In this document: positions 7,637-15,903 of the stretch, in pieces
Layout: each line of letters begins with the position of its first letter
Position numbering within the stretch: position 1 is the first letter of the stretch
DNA from: Microbacteriaceae bacterium PS02333
GTDB taxonomy: Bacteria > Actinomycetota > Actinomycetes > Actinomycetales > Microbacteriaceae
NCBI GenBank assembly: GCA_029959665.1
Contig: JASCOI010000014.1
Location: 1 to 50,245, forward strand
Direction: 5' to 3'
Length of the DNA stretch: 50,245 nt
The notes under the pieces: model-generated
What the model saw: the letters and a program-made list of their open reading frames with translations, nothing else
Databases searched by the model: none
Told to the model about the DNA's origin: nothing
Made by a program: the position numbers and the translations under genes

Positions 7637-9384
7637 TTGAGCGGTCCATCGATGAAGTCTTTCAGATCAAGTAGGAGCTTCTGGTTATCTTGCGACGAAG
7701 TGGCAGCCAAGTTGTGTGAATCCATTCCCCCGAGCAGCGGAAGCACGGGACTGACGACCACATCACCGGGGAAGTTCTTCCAACCGAGCGGGGCCGAGTA
7801 ATACGAATCGTGTTCAAATCCCGATACCCGAGGATTGTTCCCGTGCCAGACGATCCCGTTCACTCCATCGATCCGCACCCGCTGTGCGTCCTGGAGGATG
7901 TCATCGTACGAGAAGTCCTTGTACGATGTCGAGGGCGATTTCCTCCACTCCGGAAGCTCTCCCGCACCTGATATGGACGCCACTTTTGTGTAGTGAGCGC
8001 CAGCGACCTCGGACGAGGTCACATTCGCGAGCCCCCAGCTGTGCCCGATTCCGACCTGTTCGCGATCGAGCAACGGGTCCGCCTGGATACCCACCTGGAA
8101 CTGGGCAAGCGTCTTCCCTGCGTTGCGAGCGAATTCAGCACTATTGGCCTCAGGAGCAATCGATTGCGGGAACTTCCCGTCTTTGTAAACGAAGGCAACG
8201 GTCCCGTTCGGATCACGGTCGACCAGCCACTTGGATACCTCCTGCGGCCCTCCGCCCCAGAAGTCACTGGTCTTCGCGAACGTACCAGGAACATACGTCA
8301 CGACGGTACGTGTCGATTCCGACGGCGTTCCGACCATCTCAATGATCCGATCCTGGACAGGCTGGTACAGATAAAGTTGCACACGAGGAGGGTGCGACAC
8401 GACCCCTTCGAGGTAACCGATCTCCGATCGCAGCGAGGTGATCCGATCGTCGGATTCGATGGGCCTTCCGGCGTCCGTTGCGAGTTTCTCCAAGTGCGAG
8501 CGCTCTGCGCGAAGATCCTCAAGTCGCTCCGCCGCATTGACCTTGTTCGCCGCCACCCGCGCAAGCGCCGGTACACCGTCGAGCGCGCCGATCACCGCTG
8601 GGAGCCCGGCCACCAGCGCGGCTTGCTGGCCGTCCGGCAGCGAACTCCACCACGTCGACACTTCGGACGGCGCAGCTTTGTCGAGTGCCGCCGCGAGCTC
8701 CGGATGCTGCTTCAGCAGGATCTTGAGGTCGATCGCGCTCATTTTGCCGATCATGGCGAGGAGCGCTGCCGGGGTGCTGCCCGCAATCCCCGCGGTCGAG
8801 ACGCTCGCGAGGGCGCCGAGGACGCCCTCCCCCTGCAGCGCAGCGACACAGGTCGAGTCCATCGACCGCCGATCAGAAACGAGCTGTTCCCACTGCGCGT
8901 CGATTGCCCGATTCTTCGCCTGCGCATCATCTACCGCAGTCTGTGCAGCAGCGGACTTCCGTTTCGCAGCTGCCGTCGCATCGGGATCGGGAGTCTCCGC
9001 CTTGAGCAGTGCCGGCAGCTCGGCATTCGACGTGCTGAGCTTCATCTTCGCGAGACCGAGGTCCATCTGCACGCTGGACCGCTGCTGCTCGAGCACCCGC
9101 TGCCTGTCCTGCAACTGGGACAGTTGCCCGGCATACGTCTGCAGCGCGGATGCTTGCGCCTCGAGTCCTGTCGCGAGCAACTCGATGTCCGCCGCATCCG
9201 CGGACAGCTTCGTTGCGAACGCGGTCTGGCTCATCGCCTTCCACTCTGCCCCAGAACCCGATCCCGCACCCTGCAACGACTGCTGGGCGTCACGGATCTT
9301 GCCCGCACGCGCGCTCCGGAGTTGCGCCAGCCCCTGGATCGCGGCCGGACTGCCCTGGCTCGGATCGTCGTGTGTCCAGCTCAC
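7633..9384 (-). CDS. Predicted T7SS-exported DUF1023-type alpha/beta hydrolase (putative lipase/esterase toxin)
   Basis: The protein is 583 residues. Residues ~1-175 are helical, with WxA-like text (AEWKAMSQTAF, 47-57) and a long coiled-coil region (~80-170), typical of WXG100/LXG-like targeting domains. Residues ~243-285 hold the motif WWSSLPDGQQAALVAG with DGVPALARVAAN, which precedes the hydrolase in DUF1023 (Abhydrolase_8) proteins. The hydrolase follows, with strand VVTYVPGTF (361-369), nucleophile motif GHSWG (447-451, Ser449), and His557 in MDSHNL as candidate catalytic base. No signal peptide is seen, consistent with T7SS export. The start is a GTG overlapping the upstream stop (GTGA). 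The gene's 5' part is GC-rich (47 of 60 bases at 8581-8640) and its 3' part is not (34 of 60 at 7681-7740), suggesting a chimeric toxin. Substrate and toxicity are inference. Confidence 0.75.
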   Translation of the reverse strand: MSWTHDDPSQGSPAAIQGLAQLRSARAGKIRDAQQSLQGAGSGSGAEWKAMSQTAFATKLSADAADIELLATGLEAQASALQTYAGQLSQLQDRQRVLEQQRSSVQMDLGLAKMKLSTSNAELPALLKAETPDPDATAAAKRKSAAAQTAVDDAQAKNRAIDAQWEQLVSDRRSMDSTCVAALQGEGVLGALASVSTAGIAGSTPAALLAMIGKMSAIDLKILLKQHPELAAALDKAAPSEVSTWWSSLPDGQQAALVAGLPAVIGALDGVPALARVAANKVNAAERLEDLRAERSHLEKLATDAGRPIESDDRITSLRSEIGYLEGVVSHPPRVQLYLYQPVQDRIIEMVGTPSESTRTVVTYVPGTFAKTSDFWGGGPQEVSKWLVDRDPNGTVAFVYKDGKFPQSIAPEANSAEFARNAGKTLAQFQVGIQADPLLDREQVGIGHSWGLANVTSSEVAGAHYTKVASISGAGELPEWRKSPSTSYKDFSYDDILQDAQRVRIDGVNGIVWHGNNPRVSGFEHDSYYSAPLGWKNFPGDVVVSPVLPLLGGMDSHNLAATSSQDNQKLLLDLKDFIDGPLK

Positions 9385-9671
9385 TGCTTCGCCGCCGCTC
9401 CGGCCAGCGCAGAGTCCTGGGCCTGGTAGGACTGCTTGGCCTGTAGCGGGAACTTCGCCGCGACTCGCACGTTCTCCGCGACGAGATCCGACCGCTGCAC
9501 CTGCTGCGCTGTCGCGTTCGACAGCGCAGACGCCACGGCATCTGATCCCAGTTCGGCGATTCCGGCCCCCTGCCGGATACGTGCCCCGATCTGGATGTCA
9601 TCGGCCGCAGCCGACACCTTCGCCGACGCCGCATCGAGTGCGGCGTAGACAACCTTGAGCGCTCCGCTCAC
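9381..9671 (-). CDS. Small helical protein, putative targeting partner of the hydrolase
   Basis: The protein is 96 residues from a GTG start at 9671, preceded by GGGGGTGA as ribosome binding site. It is almost entirely alpha-helical by composition (alanine-rich, ALDAASAKVSAAADDIQIG) and has no membrane segment or signal peptide. A GTGA overlap couples it to the hydrolase gene. Its size, helical nature and position fit the small partner proteins (WXG100-like or Lap-type) that bind the helical N-terminus of T7SS LXG effectors and carry it to the channel. No WXG motif is present. The role is inferred from context. Confidence 0.6.
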   Translation of the reverse strand: MSGALKVVYAALDAASAKVSAAADDIQIGARIRQGAGIAELGSDAVASALSNATAQQVQRSDLVAENVRVAAKFPLQAKQSYQAQDSALAGAAAKQ

Positions 9672-9745
9672 TTGTCACCCCCGTGACGAATCCACGGCCG
9701 GCACCGCCCCAGCGGTACCGACCGTGTCGTTGTGATCGGACCGGC

Positions 9746-10042
9746 TCAGCGACCCAGCTTCGACGCCAGCTGCTGGTCCACGTCACCCAGCGTGGTCGCC
9801 GTGGTGCGCAGGAACTGCGCCAGGTCGTTCAGCCCACCGATGGTGTTCTGCGCACCAGAGGTGAAGCGCTGGTACGCGTCGTTGTACGCCCCCGACGACC
9901 GGTCCGTCTGGAACCCCGCCTGCGTCAGCGATGCGATCTGCGCCTGCAGCTTCGACAGCGTCGCGTTGATCTCGTCGCGACCAGCAAGCAGCCGGTCCGC
10001 GTTGCCGTTGAGCTCCTGGTAGGACACGTTGATGTTCGGCAT
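9746..10042 (-). CDS. WXG100-family (EsxA-like) type VII secretion protein
   Basis: From the ATG at 10042 the protein is 98 residues, the family's usual length. It has two predicted helices separated by a central turn. The turn lacks a canonical Trp-x-Gly and reads QAGFQTDRSSGAYNDAYQRF, where the spacing and the following YxxxYxxF pattern still fit the family. An earlier in-frame ATG at 10048 follows AAGGGG without spacing, so the second ATG, 6-7 bases after that site, is preferred. The ATG at 10048 overlaps the ATPase stop as ATGA. Such proteins are exported as helical dimers and are needed for T7SS function. Confidence 0.82.
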   Translation of the reverse strand: MPNINVSYQELNGNADRLLAGRDEINATLSKLQAQIASLTQAGFQTDRSSGAYNDAYQRFTSGAQNTIGGLNDLAQFLRTTATTLGDVDQQLASKLGR

Positions 10043-10044
10043 GG

Positions 10045-13000
10045 TCATCCCCTTGTTCGGTTCTCGTCGCCAGCCCCTCCGGCGACTTCTGGCACGCTAC
10101 CAGAGGAGGAGAATTCCTCACCCATGCGATGGGAAAGAGGCAACGCGACCTGCACCCGGGTGACCCGCCCGGAGTCCACCATGAACCCCCGCCCGAGCGG
10201 GAAGTCCGACCGCGTACAGCGCGGGAACGCCGTCCGGAACAGCGTCAGCCCATCGGTCTCCTCCGGCTGCAGGGCGATGCCCGCGCGGGCCGTCTTGAGC
10301 TCCCCGAACAGCTGCCAGGCGCTCGGAGCGGTGACGGTGTCAGCCTCGGCGAGGACGAACACCCCTGCGCGCCGAGCGGCCTTGATCAACCGCGCGACCT
10401 GCGACTCGGCTGGCAGCCCTTCGAAGTCACCGACGTTCTCGATCACGATGAACGGCGACGGGTCGATCGTTCCCCCGGCTTCCAGCGACGACGCCAGCGG
10501 GCCGGCGCGAGCGGCGGCCGAGGCGGAGGCGCGCGCGACCGCAGCCCAGGCCGCGGCGGCCCGGAGCGCACTCCGGCGGCCGACGACGAGGTACGCGGGA
10601 CGGTCCGGGTACGTCGCCGTGACGGACCCGATGAGCGTCCGCATCGTCGTGCTCCGACCGGACCCGAACGGCCCGGTGACGACGAAGAGACCATCGGTCG
10701 GGATGCCGACGGCGGCCAACGTGTCGTCGGCCAGGCCGATCACGGGCCGGCCGTCGACCGCGACCGGCAACGACGAAACCGGGACGGACGACGGCAGCCG
10801 GCGGACCGCTGGCGTCGCCGGTACCCCCTGCGCCACCAGGGAACGAGACAGCGCCTCCACCGCCCCGGCCTGCACGACGAGGTCGGCACTCCCGGCCGGG
10901 ACGGCGATCTGCACCTCGTGGGATCCCACGAGTCCACGCCCGGGGACGGCGTCCTCGAGGACGTCCGCGGCGACGTCGGCCGCGTTGTACTCGATGTCGC
11001 TCGCGAGCCGCAGCACGATCCGCTCGCCGATGTTCGCCTGCAGGTTCGTCGGGAAGGCCCCGACACGATCGGCCGACATCACGAGGTGCACGCCGAGCGC
11101 CCGCCCAGTGGAGGCGATCGCGAGCACCTGGTCGAACAGCTGCAGCGTGCCCGGGCGGAACTCGTACTCGTTCCGGAACGCGCCCATCCCGTCGACGAGC
11201 ACCAGGATGCGCGGCTCCGCCTCGCCGGTGACGGCCCGGTACTCCGTCAGCGAGGAGGCTCGGGCCGCCGCGAACCGCCGCGAACGGTCCGAGATGGTCG
11301 CCTCCAGATCGACCAGGAGGCGCGTGATGCGCTCGTCGTCCGGCCCGCTGATCACGGACCCGACGGTGGGCAGCGCGTCGAGCATCGAGAGTCCGCCGCC
11401 ACCGAAGTCGAGTCCGTAGACCTGCACGGGGTGCTCGTCGGCCACCGAGGACGCGGCGATGGCGACCGCGCGGAGCACCGTGGACTTGCCGGAGCCGCCG
11501 GTCCCGAGCACGGCGAGGTTGCCGACGACGTCGAGGTCGACGGCGTAGGCGGTCTGCTGCTGGTGTTCCGGGACGTCGAGCGTGCCGATGACGAGCGACG
11601 CTCCGTCGGATCGCCCGACCGTGCCGAGGTCGACGGTCTCGCCGAGCTGGTCGAGCCACGGCTTCCGCGGGATCGCGAGCGAGCGTCGGTCCGCCGCGGC
11701 CGCGATGGTGCCGGCGAGCCGTTCGATGTCCTTCGCGCGCGCGGTGTCCCGCGGAGCGCGTGCGGCACTCGGCCACATCGTGCCCGGCCCGAACGGGAAG
11801 TCCTGCACGTCGATGTCAGGCTCGTGCACGACGTCGTCCGACCGTCCGCCGAGGTACGCCGTCTGGAAGTCCAGGACGCGTCCCGGTCCGGTCTTCGCCG
11901 CAGCGCGCCCGGGGGTGCCCGGATCGAACCATGCGGCATCGGGTACGCCGAGCACGTCGGCGCTGTCCACCTCGTCGGCGACGCGCAAGGCGATACGGAG
12001 GTTCGTGTTCGCGCGCAGGGAGTCCTTGATGACCCCGCTCGGCCGCTGCGTCGCCATCACGAGGTGGAGCCCCAGCGAACGACCACGCTGTGCGACGTCG
12101 ATGACCCCGTCGATGAACTCGGGGATCTCGGAGGCGAGGGCGGCGAACTCGTCGATGACGATCACGAGCGACGGCGGCGCTGCCGGATCGCCGCGCTGCT
12201 CGAGCGTGACGAGGTCCTTCGCGCCCCGCTCGTTGAGGAGGTGCTCGCGGTACCGCAGCTCCGCGCGCAACGACGTCAGCGCGCGGCGGACCAGGTGCGG
12301 GTTGAGGTCGGTGACGAGTCCGACGGTGTGCGGCAGCCCGACGCACTCGGCGAACGCCGCACCGCCCTTGTAGTCGACGAGCAGGAACGTCACGCGGTCC
12401 GGCGCGTACTCGGCCGCGATCCCCATGATCCACGTCTGCAGGAACTCGCTCTTGCCGGAACCGGTGGTCCCGCCGACGAGGGCGTGCGGACCCTGGGTGC
12501 GGAGGTCGAGCGCGAGCGGCTCACTCGGCCCCTGCCCGATGACCGCCCGGATCCCGCCGGCTTCGCGACCGGCGCCAGGCACCCAGTCCGCGGTGATGCT
12601 GTCGTTCTTCGCCCAGCGGCTGACGACGGCCACCGGGTCCCCGGCGAGGTCGCCCTCGTACAGGTCGACGAACGCGACGCTGTGCGGCAGGTCCGTCTCG
12701 TCGAGCACGCGGGCGCCGGTGTCCTGGACGGGCGCGATGGCCCGGGCGACTGTCGCGGCCTCGATCACGTCGACACGGTCGAGTTCCTCGAGCACGACCG
12801 CCTGACCGGACCGCACGAACCCGACGGTCGCGGTGCCGGTGGAACGGTCAAGGGAGATGTACGTCCGGCACACCACCGGGAGCGCCTGCTGCGTCGGGGC
12901 GAGCCACAGCACGAAGACGCCGAAGTCCGCGCCCTCTTCGGCGAGCGCCACAAGTCGAGCGCGGTCGGCCGGGGCCTCCGCGGTGACGATGACGAGCACC

Positions 13001-14577
13001 GCGGGGGTCGCCGGCAGCCGGTCGACGGACTCGCCGTGCTCTTCGTCGAGCGCGTGTCCCTCGTCCAGACGGGACCGCACCTGCTCGCCGCGGCCCGCGC
13101 CGGCGTCACGGCGGGTGGCGACGAGCCCCTCGAGTTCCGCGAGCAGCGTCGACGCGCCCGCGAAGTCGCTGACGAGCCCGCCGGACCGCAGCGGGCTGTA
13201 CGCGGAGTCCACGTGCGGCAGCCACTTCAACCACCCCCACTGCTCGGTCGTCGTGCCGCCGGCGAAGGCCGTGACGACGAGGTCGGCCGGGCTGTGCAGG
13301 CCGACGAGCTGCACGACGAGCGACCGGGCGACGTCGTCGGCGGCGAGCCCGGTCCCGGCGACGCCGATCGCACCAGCGCGTTCGAACGTCTCGATCACGG
13401 GAACAGGACCGACGGTGGCGTACTCGTCGGCGAGTGCTTCTGCGCGGTTCCAGTCGTCGACGCTGCCGGTGTTCTTCGACGGCAGCGTGATCGACGCGCG
13501 CGACGGCTGCGTCCCTGCGCCGAACCGGACCTCGAGGAAGGTGGTGTGCTCGGGCTTGCGCGTCCAGAGCAGCTCGGACCGCGTCCGCATCGCCGCCGTC
13601 ACCACGGCGGGTGCCGGCGACTCGGCCACCCGGGCGTCGATCTCGCGTGACCGCTCCGCCGCGAGCCGCGTGCGGACGTCCGCCAGCGACTCCTCGAACC
13701 GTTGCCGTTCGTCGCGCTTCCGCCGCTTGACCTGCACACGCTGGTCGATCCAGGTCCCGATCATGATCACCGGGGACAGGGCGATGAAGATGAGCGTGTA
13801 CGGCTGCTTCGTGACGAGGAACAGCACGGCACCGAGCACGATCGGGGCGATGATCGCGATGATCGGGAGCCGTGGCTTCTCGCCGGGGACGGGGATCTCC
13901 GGCAGTGTGAACGACCGCCCACGGTACGCGGGGTCCACCCGCGGAGACCGCGAGAACTCCGACGGCGTCTCGGCGGCGCCCGGGAGCGTCGGGAGACCGC
14001 TGGATGCGAGCGGCACGATACGGAGCCGGGACTCCCCCACCTGCACCTCGGACGACGGCTCGACGAAGGCCCGTGCGACGAGCCGTCCGTCGACGGAGAC
14101 GCCGTTCGCGGAGTTGAGGTCGACGACCTCGATCGTCTCGCCGACCGTGACCGACGCGTGTCGGCGGGAGACCTCGTCGTCCCCGGCGAGGTAGACCTGC
14201 GCCATCGCGTCGCGTCCGATGAGGTTCACGCCGCGCGAGAGCGTGTACTCGTGTCCGGCCTCCGGACCGGCGAGCACCTGCACGACGGCGGCGGGTGCGT
14301 CCTCCACGTCGTCCCCACGCCGCCGCTCGGTGACCGGCACGACCTCCACCCGGCAGCCGGACCGCAGCGAGGACTCGTGCACCGTCGCCGACGGGTTGAG
14401 GAGCCGCGCCTGCGGACGGTCCGGGAACTGCACGCGCAGCGTGAGCGGGTGCACCCCGGCCGGACTGCCGGTCGCCAACCGGTTCGCGAGGCTCCCGATC
14501 GTCGCGGTCACGTCCGCCGTCACGACGACGTCGCGATCGCCCCCGGCCGTGCCGCCGATGGTCATCTTGAGTTTCAC
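10045..14577 (-). CDS. EssC/EccC-type type VII secretion ATPase with FHA domain
   Basis: The protein is 1510 residues. Residues ~1-85 look ubiquitin-like (YukD style: TIGSLANRLATG, LLNPSATVHESSLRSG). An FHA domain follows at ~95-165 (LIGRD, VSRRHA, DLNSANGVSVDG). Two adjacent hydrophobic segments at ~231-277 anchor it in the membrane. Three FtsK/SpoIIIE-type ATPase modules follow: Walker A GGTTGSGKS (~700-708) with VIVIDEFAAL and ATQRPSGVI, Walker A GTGGSGKS (~1022-1030), and a variant P-loop GPFGSGRS (~1300-1308) in which Lys is replaced by Arg. It should be the motor of a T7SS that exports WXG100 proteins and the hydrolase. The GTG at 14577 follows a GGGGGTGA site. No EccB/D/E, mycosin, EssA/B or EsaA gene is present in the window. 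Confidence 0.88.
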   Translation of the reverse strand: MKLKMTIGGTAGGDRDVVVTADVTATIGSLANRLATGSPAGVHPLTLRVQFPDRPQARLLNPSATVHESSLRSGCRVEVVPVTERRRGDDVEDAPAAVVQVLAGPEAGHEYTLSRGVNLIGRDAMAQVYLAGDDEVSRRHASVTVGETIEVVDLNSANGVSVDGRLVARAFVEPSSEVQVGESRLRIVPLASSGLPTLPGAAETPSEFSRSPRVDPAYRGRSFTLPEIPVPGEKPRLPIIAIIAPIVLGAVLFLVTKQPYTLIFIALSPVIMIGTWIDQRVQVKRRKRDERQRFEESLADVRTRLAAERSREIDARVAESPAPAVVTAAMRTRSELLWTRKPEHTTFLEVRFGAGTQPSRASITLPSKNTGSVDDWNRAEALADEYATVGPVPVIETFERAGAIGVAGTGLAADDVARSLVVQLVGLHSPADLVVTAFAGGTTTEQWGWLKWLPHVDSAYSPLRSGGLVSDFAGASTLLAELEGLVATRRDAGAGRGEQVRSRLDEGHALDEEHGESVDRLPATPAVLVIVTAEAPADRARLVALAEEGADFGVFVLWLAPTQQALPVVCRTYISLDRSTGTATVGFVRSGQAVVLEELDRVDVIEAATVARAIAPVQDTGARVLDETDLPHSVAFVDLYEGDLAGDPVAVVSRWAKNDSITADWVPGAGREAGGIRAVIGQGPSEPLALDLRTQGPHALVGGTTGSGKSEFLQTWIMGIAAEYAPDRVTFLLVDYKGGAAFAECVGLPHTVGLVTDLNPHLVRRALTSLRAELRYREHLLNERGAKDLVTLEQRGDPAAPPSLVIVIDEFAALASEIPEFIDGVIDVAQRGRSLGLHLVMATQRPSGVIKDSLRANTNLRIALRVADEVDSADVLGVPDAAWFDPGTPGRAAAKTGPGRVLDFQTAYLGGRSDDVVHEPDIDVQDFPFGPGTMWPSAARAPRDTARAKDIERLAGTIAAAADRRSLAIPRKPWLDQLGETVDLGTVGRSDGASLVIGTLDVPEHQQQTAYAVDLDVVGNLAVLGTGGSGKSTVLRAVAIAASSVADEHPVQVYGLDFGGGGLSMLDALPTVGSVISGPDDERITRLLVDLEATISDRSRRFAAARASSLTEYRAVTGEAEPRILVLVDGMGAFRNEYEFRPGTLQLFDQVLAIASTGRALGVHLVMSADRVGAFPTNLQANIGERIVLRLASDIEYNAADVAADVLEDAVPGRGLVGSHEVQIAVPAGSADLVVQAGAVEALSRSLVAQGVPATPAVRRLPSSVPVSSLPVAVDGRPVIGLADDTLAAVGIPTDGLFVVTGPFGSGRSTTMRTLIGSVTATYPDRPAYLVVGRRSALRAAAAWAAVARASASAAARAGPLASSLEAGGTIDPSPFIVIENVGDFEGLPAESQVARLIKAARRAGVFVLAEADTVTAPSAWQLFGELKTARAGIALQPEETDGLTLFRTAFPRCTRSDFPLGRGFMVDSGRVTRVQVALPLSHRMGEEFSSSGSVPEVAGGAGDENRTRG

Positions 14578-14626
14578 ACGTCACCCCCGCGACCATCTTA
14601 GGGACGCGGCGCGACGAGCGGCGCGT

Positions 14627-15502
14627 CTACGCGGCGGTGCCGATCGCGTCCAGCTCCGCCACCGCGTCGGCCGGCAGCGCGAAGCCCGCCGACGCGACGT
14701 TGTCGCGCAGGTGCGCGACCGACGACGTCCCCGGGATCAGGAGCATGTTCGGCGACCGCTGCAGCAGCCACGACAGCGCGACGGTCAGGCGCGACACCTC
14801 GAGCCGAGCGGCGACCGCGTCGAGCGCCCCTGATTGGATCGGCGAGAAGCCGCCGAGCGGGAAGTAGGGCACGAAGGCGATCCCCTGCGCAGCGGTGAGG
14901 TCGACGAGGGGGTCGTCCTCACGGTGCGCGACGTTGTACAGGTTCTGCACGCACACGACCGGTGCGATGCCCTGCGCCTCCGCGAGCTGGTCGGCGTTCA
15001 CCGTCGAGAGCCCCAGGTGGTTGATGAGCCCCTGCTGCTGGAGCTCTGCGAGCGCCTCGAACTGGGGAGCGATCGATCCGGGCTGCGCCCCGTCCATGCC
15101 GCCCATGCGCAGGTTCACGACGTCGAGCCGCTCGACGCCGAGGTTCCGGAGGTTGTCGTGCACCTGCTCGACGAGCTCGTGCGGTTCCCGTGCTTCGGGC
15201 CATCCACCCTGCTCGTCGCGTCGGGCGCCGACCTTCGTCACGATGCGCAGGTCGTTCGGGTAGGGCGCGAGCGCCTCGCGGATGAGGGCGTTCGTCACGA
15301 ACGGGCCGTAGTAGTCCGAGGTGTCGATGTGCGTGATGCCGAGGTCGACGACCTCGCGGAGCACGCGGATCGCCTCGTCGTGGTCGGCGGGCGGGCCGAA
15401 CGCCCCCGGTCCGGCCAGCTGCATCGCGCCGTACCCGACACGGGTGAGTTCGAGGTCGTCGGCGAGACGGTAGGTGCCGCCGGGGAGCGTCGTGTTCGTC
15501 AT
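14627..15502 (-). CDS. Aldo/keto reductase, YdbC-like
   Basis: The protein is about 291 residues, the normal length for a single TIM-barrel AKR. It shows VGYGAMQL at the first strand, the catalytic Asp and Tyr in IDTSDYYGPF, the catalytic Lys in IVTKVG, and the NADPH-binding segment LLIPGTSSVAHLRDN near the C-terminus. The usual catalytic His position reads DVVNLRMGG, with Asn, as in the YdbC-type branch. It should reduce a small aldehyde or ketone with NADPH; the substrate is unknown. A GTG at 15511 is an alternative start. It ends 49 bases before the T7SS ATPase gene on the same strand, so read-through into that operon is possible. Confidence 0.88.
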   Translation of the reverse strand: MTNTTLPGGTYRLADDLELTRVGYGAMQLAGPGAFGPPADHDEAIRVLREVVDLGITHIDTSDYYGPFVTNALIREALAPYPNDLRIVTKVGARRDEQGGWPEAREPHELVEQVHDNLRNLGVERLDVVNLRMGGMDGAQPGSIAPQFEALAELQQQGLINHLGLSTVNADQLAEAQGIAPVVCVQNLYNVAHREDDPLVDLTAAQGIAFVPYFPLGGFSPIQSGALDAVAARLEVSRLTVALSWLLQRSPNMLLIPGTSSVAHLRDNVASAGFALPADAVAELDAIGTAA

Positions 15503-15567
15503 GTCGTCCACGATCCTCCGGCTCCGGGATCGGTGACAGGCCCCGTCGGTCCCTGGGACCGGGAGTC

Positions 15568-15894
15568 CTACGAGCGGTACCCGACGATCCGGCGGACCGC
15601 TTCCTCCACACGGGACCGTCGCTCGCGGGAGTCCACCGGCTCGACGAACACGGCAACGGGCAACGACGTCTCCGCGCGGACCACGGCGAGCACGTACCCG
15701 AGCAGTTCCGCCGCGTCGAACACGTCGGTGTCGACCGCACCGCCACCGGACCCGGCGAGGACCCCCACCGTCTCGGCGAACGGGACACCGTCCACGTCAG
15801 GGGCCGTTCCGCCCGCAGCCATGTGGTCGAACAGGTCACCGGCGAACCGGGGCAGGTCCTCCGGGTCGAACCGCACGCCGCCGAACATCGTCAT
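15568..15894 (-). CDS. Hypothetical protein, 108 residues
   Basis: The protein is acidic, without membrane segments or signal peptide. The N-terminus reads MTMFGGVRFDPEDLPRF, and there is a glycine-rich linker (GVLAGSGGG) in the middle. The C-terminal part (ELLGYVLAVVRAETSLPVAV, then a basic helix) looks like a compact alpha/beta domain. I recognise no family. It is followed by the aldo/keto reductase gene on the same strand and preceded nine bases upstream by a membrane protein gene, so it is probably in a small operon. Confidence 0.6.
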   Translation of the reverse strand: MTMFGGVRFDPEDLPRFAGDLFDHMAAGGTAPDVDGVPFAETVGVLAGSGGGAVDTDVFDAAELLGYVLAVVRAETSLPVAVFVEPVDSRERRSRVEEAVRRIVGYRS

Positions 15895-15903
15895 GACGCG
15901 ATC

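Noticed and set aside
10129-13650. Plus-strand open frame of 1173 codons opposite the T7SS ATPase
   Set aside because: It is a codon-bias shadow of the ATPase gene; composition is Arg/Asp/Val-rich with no motif.
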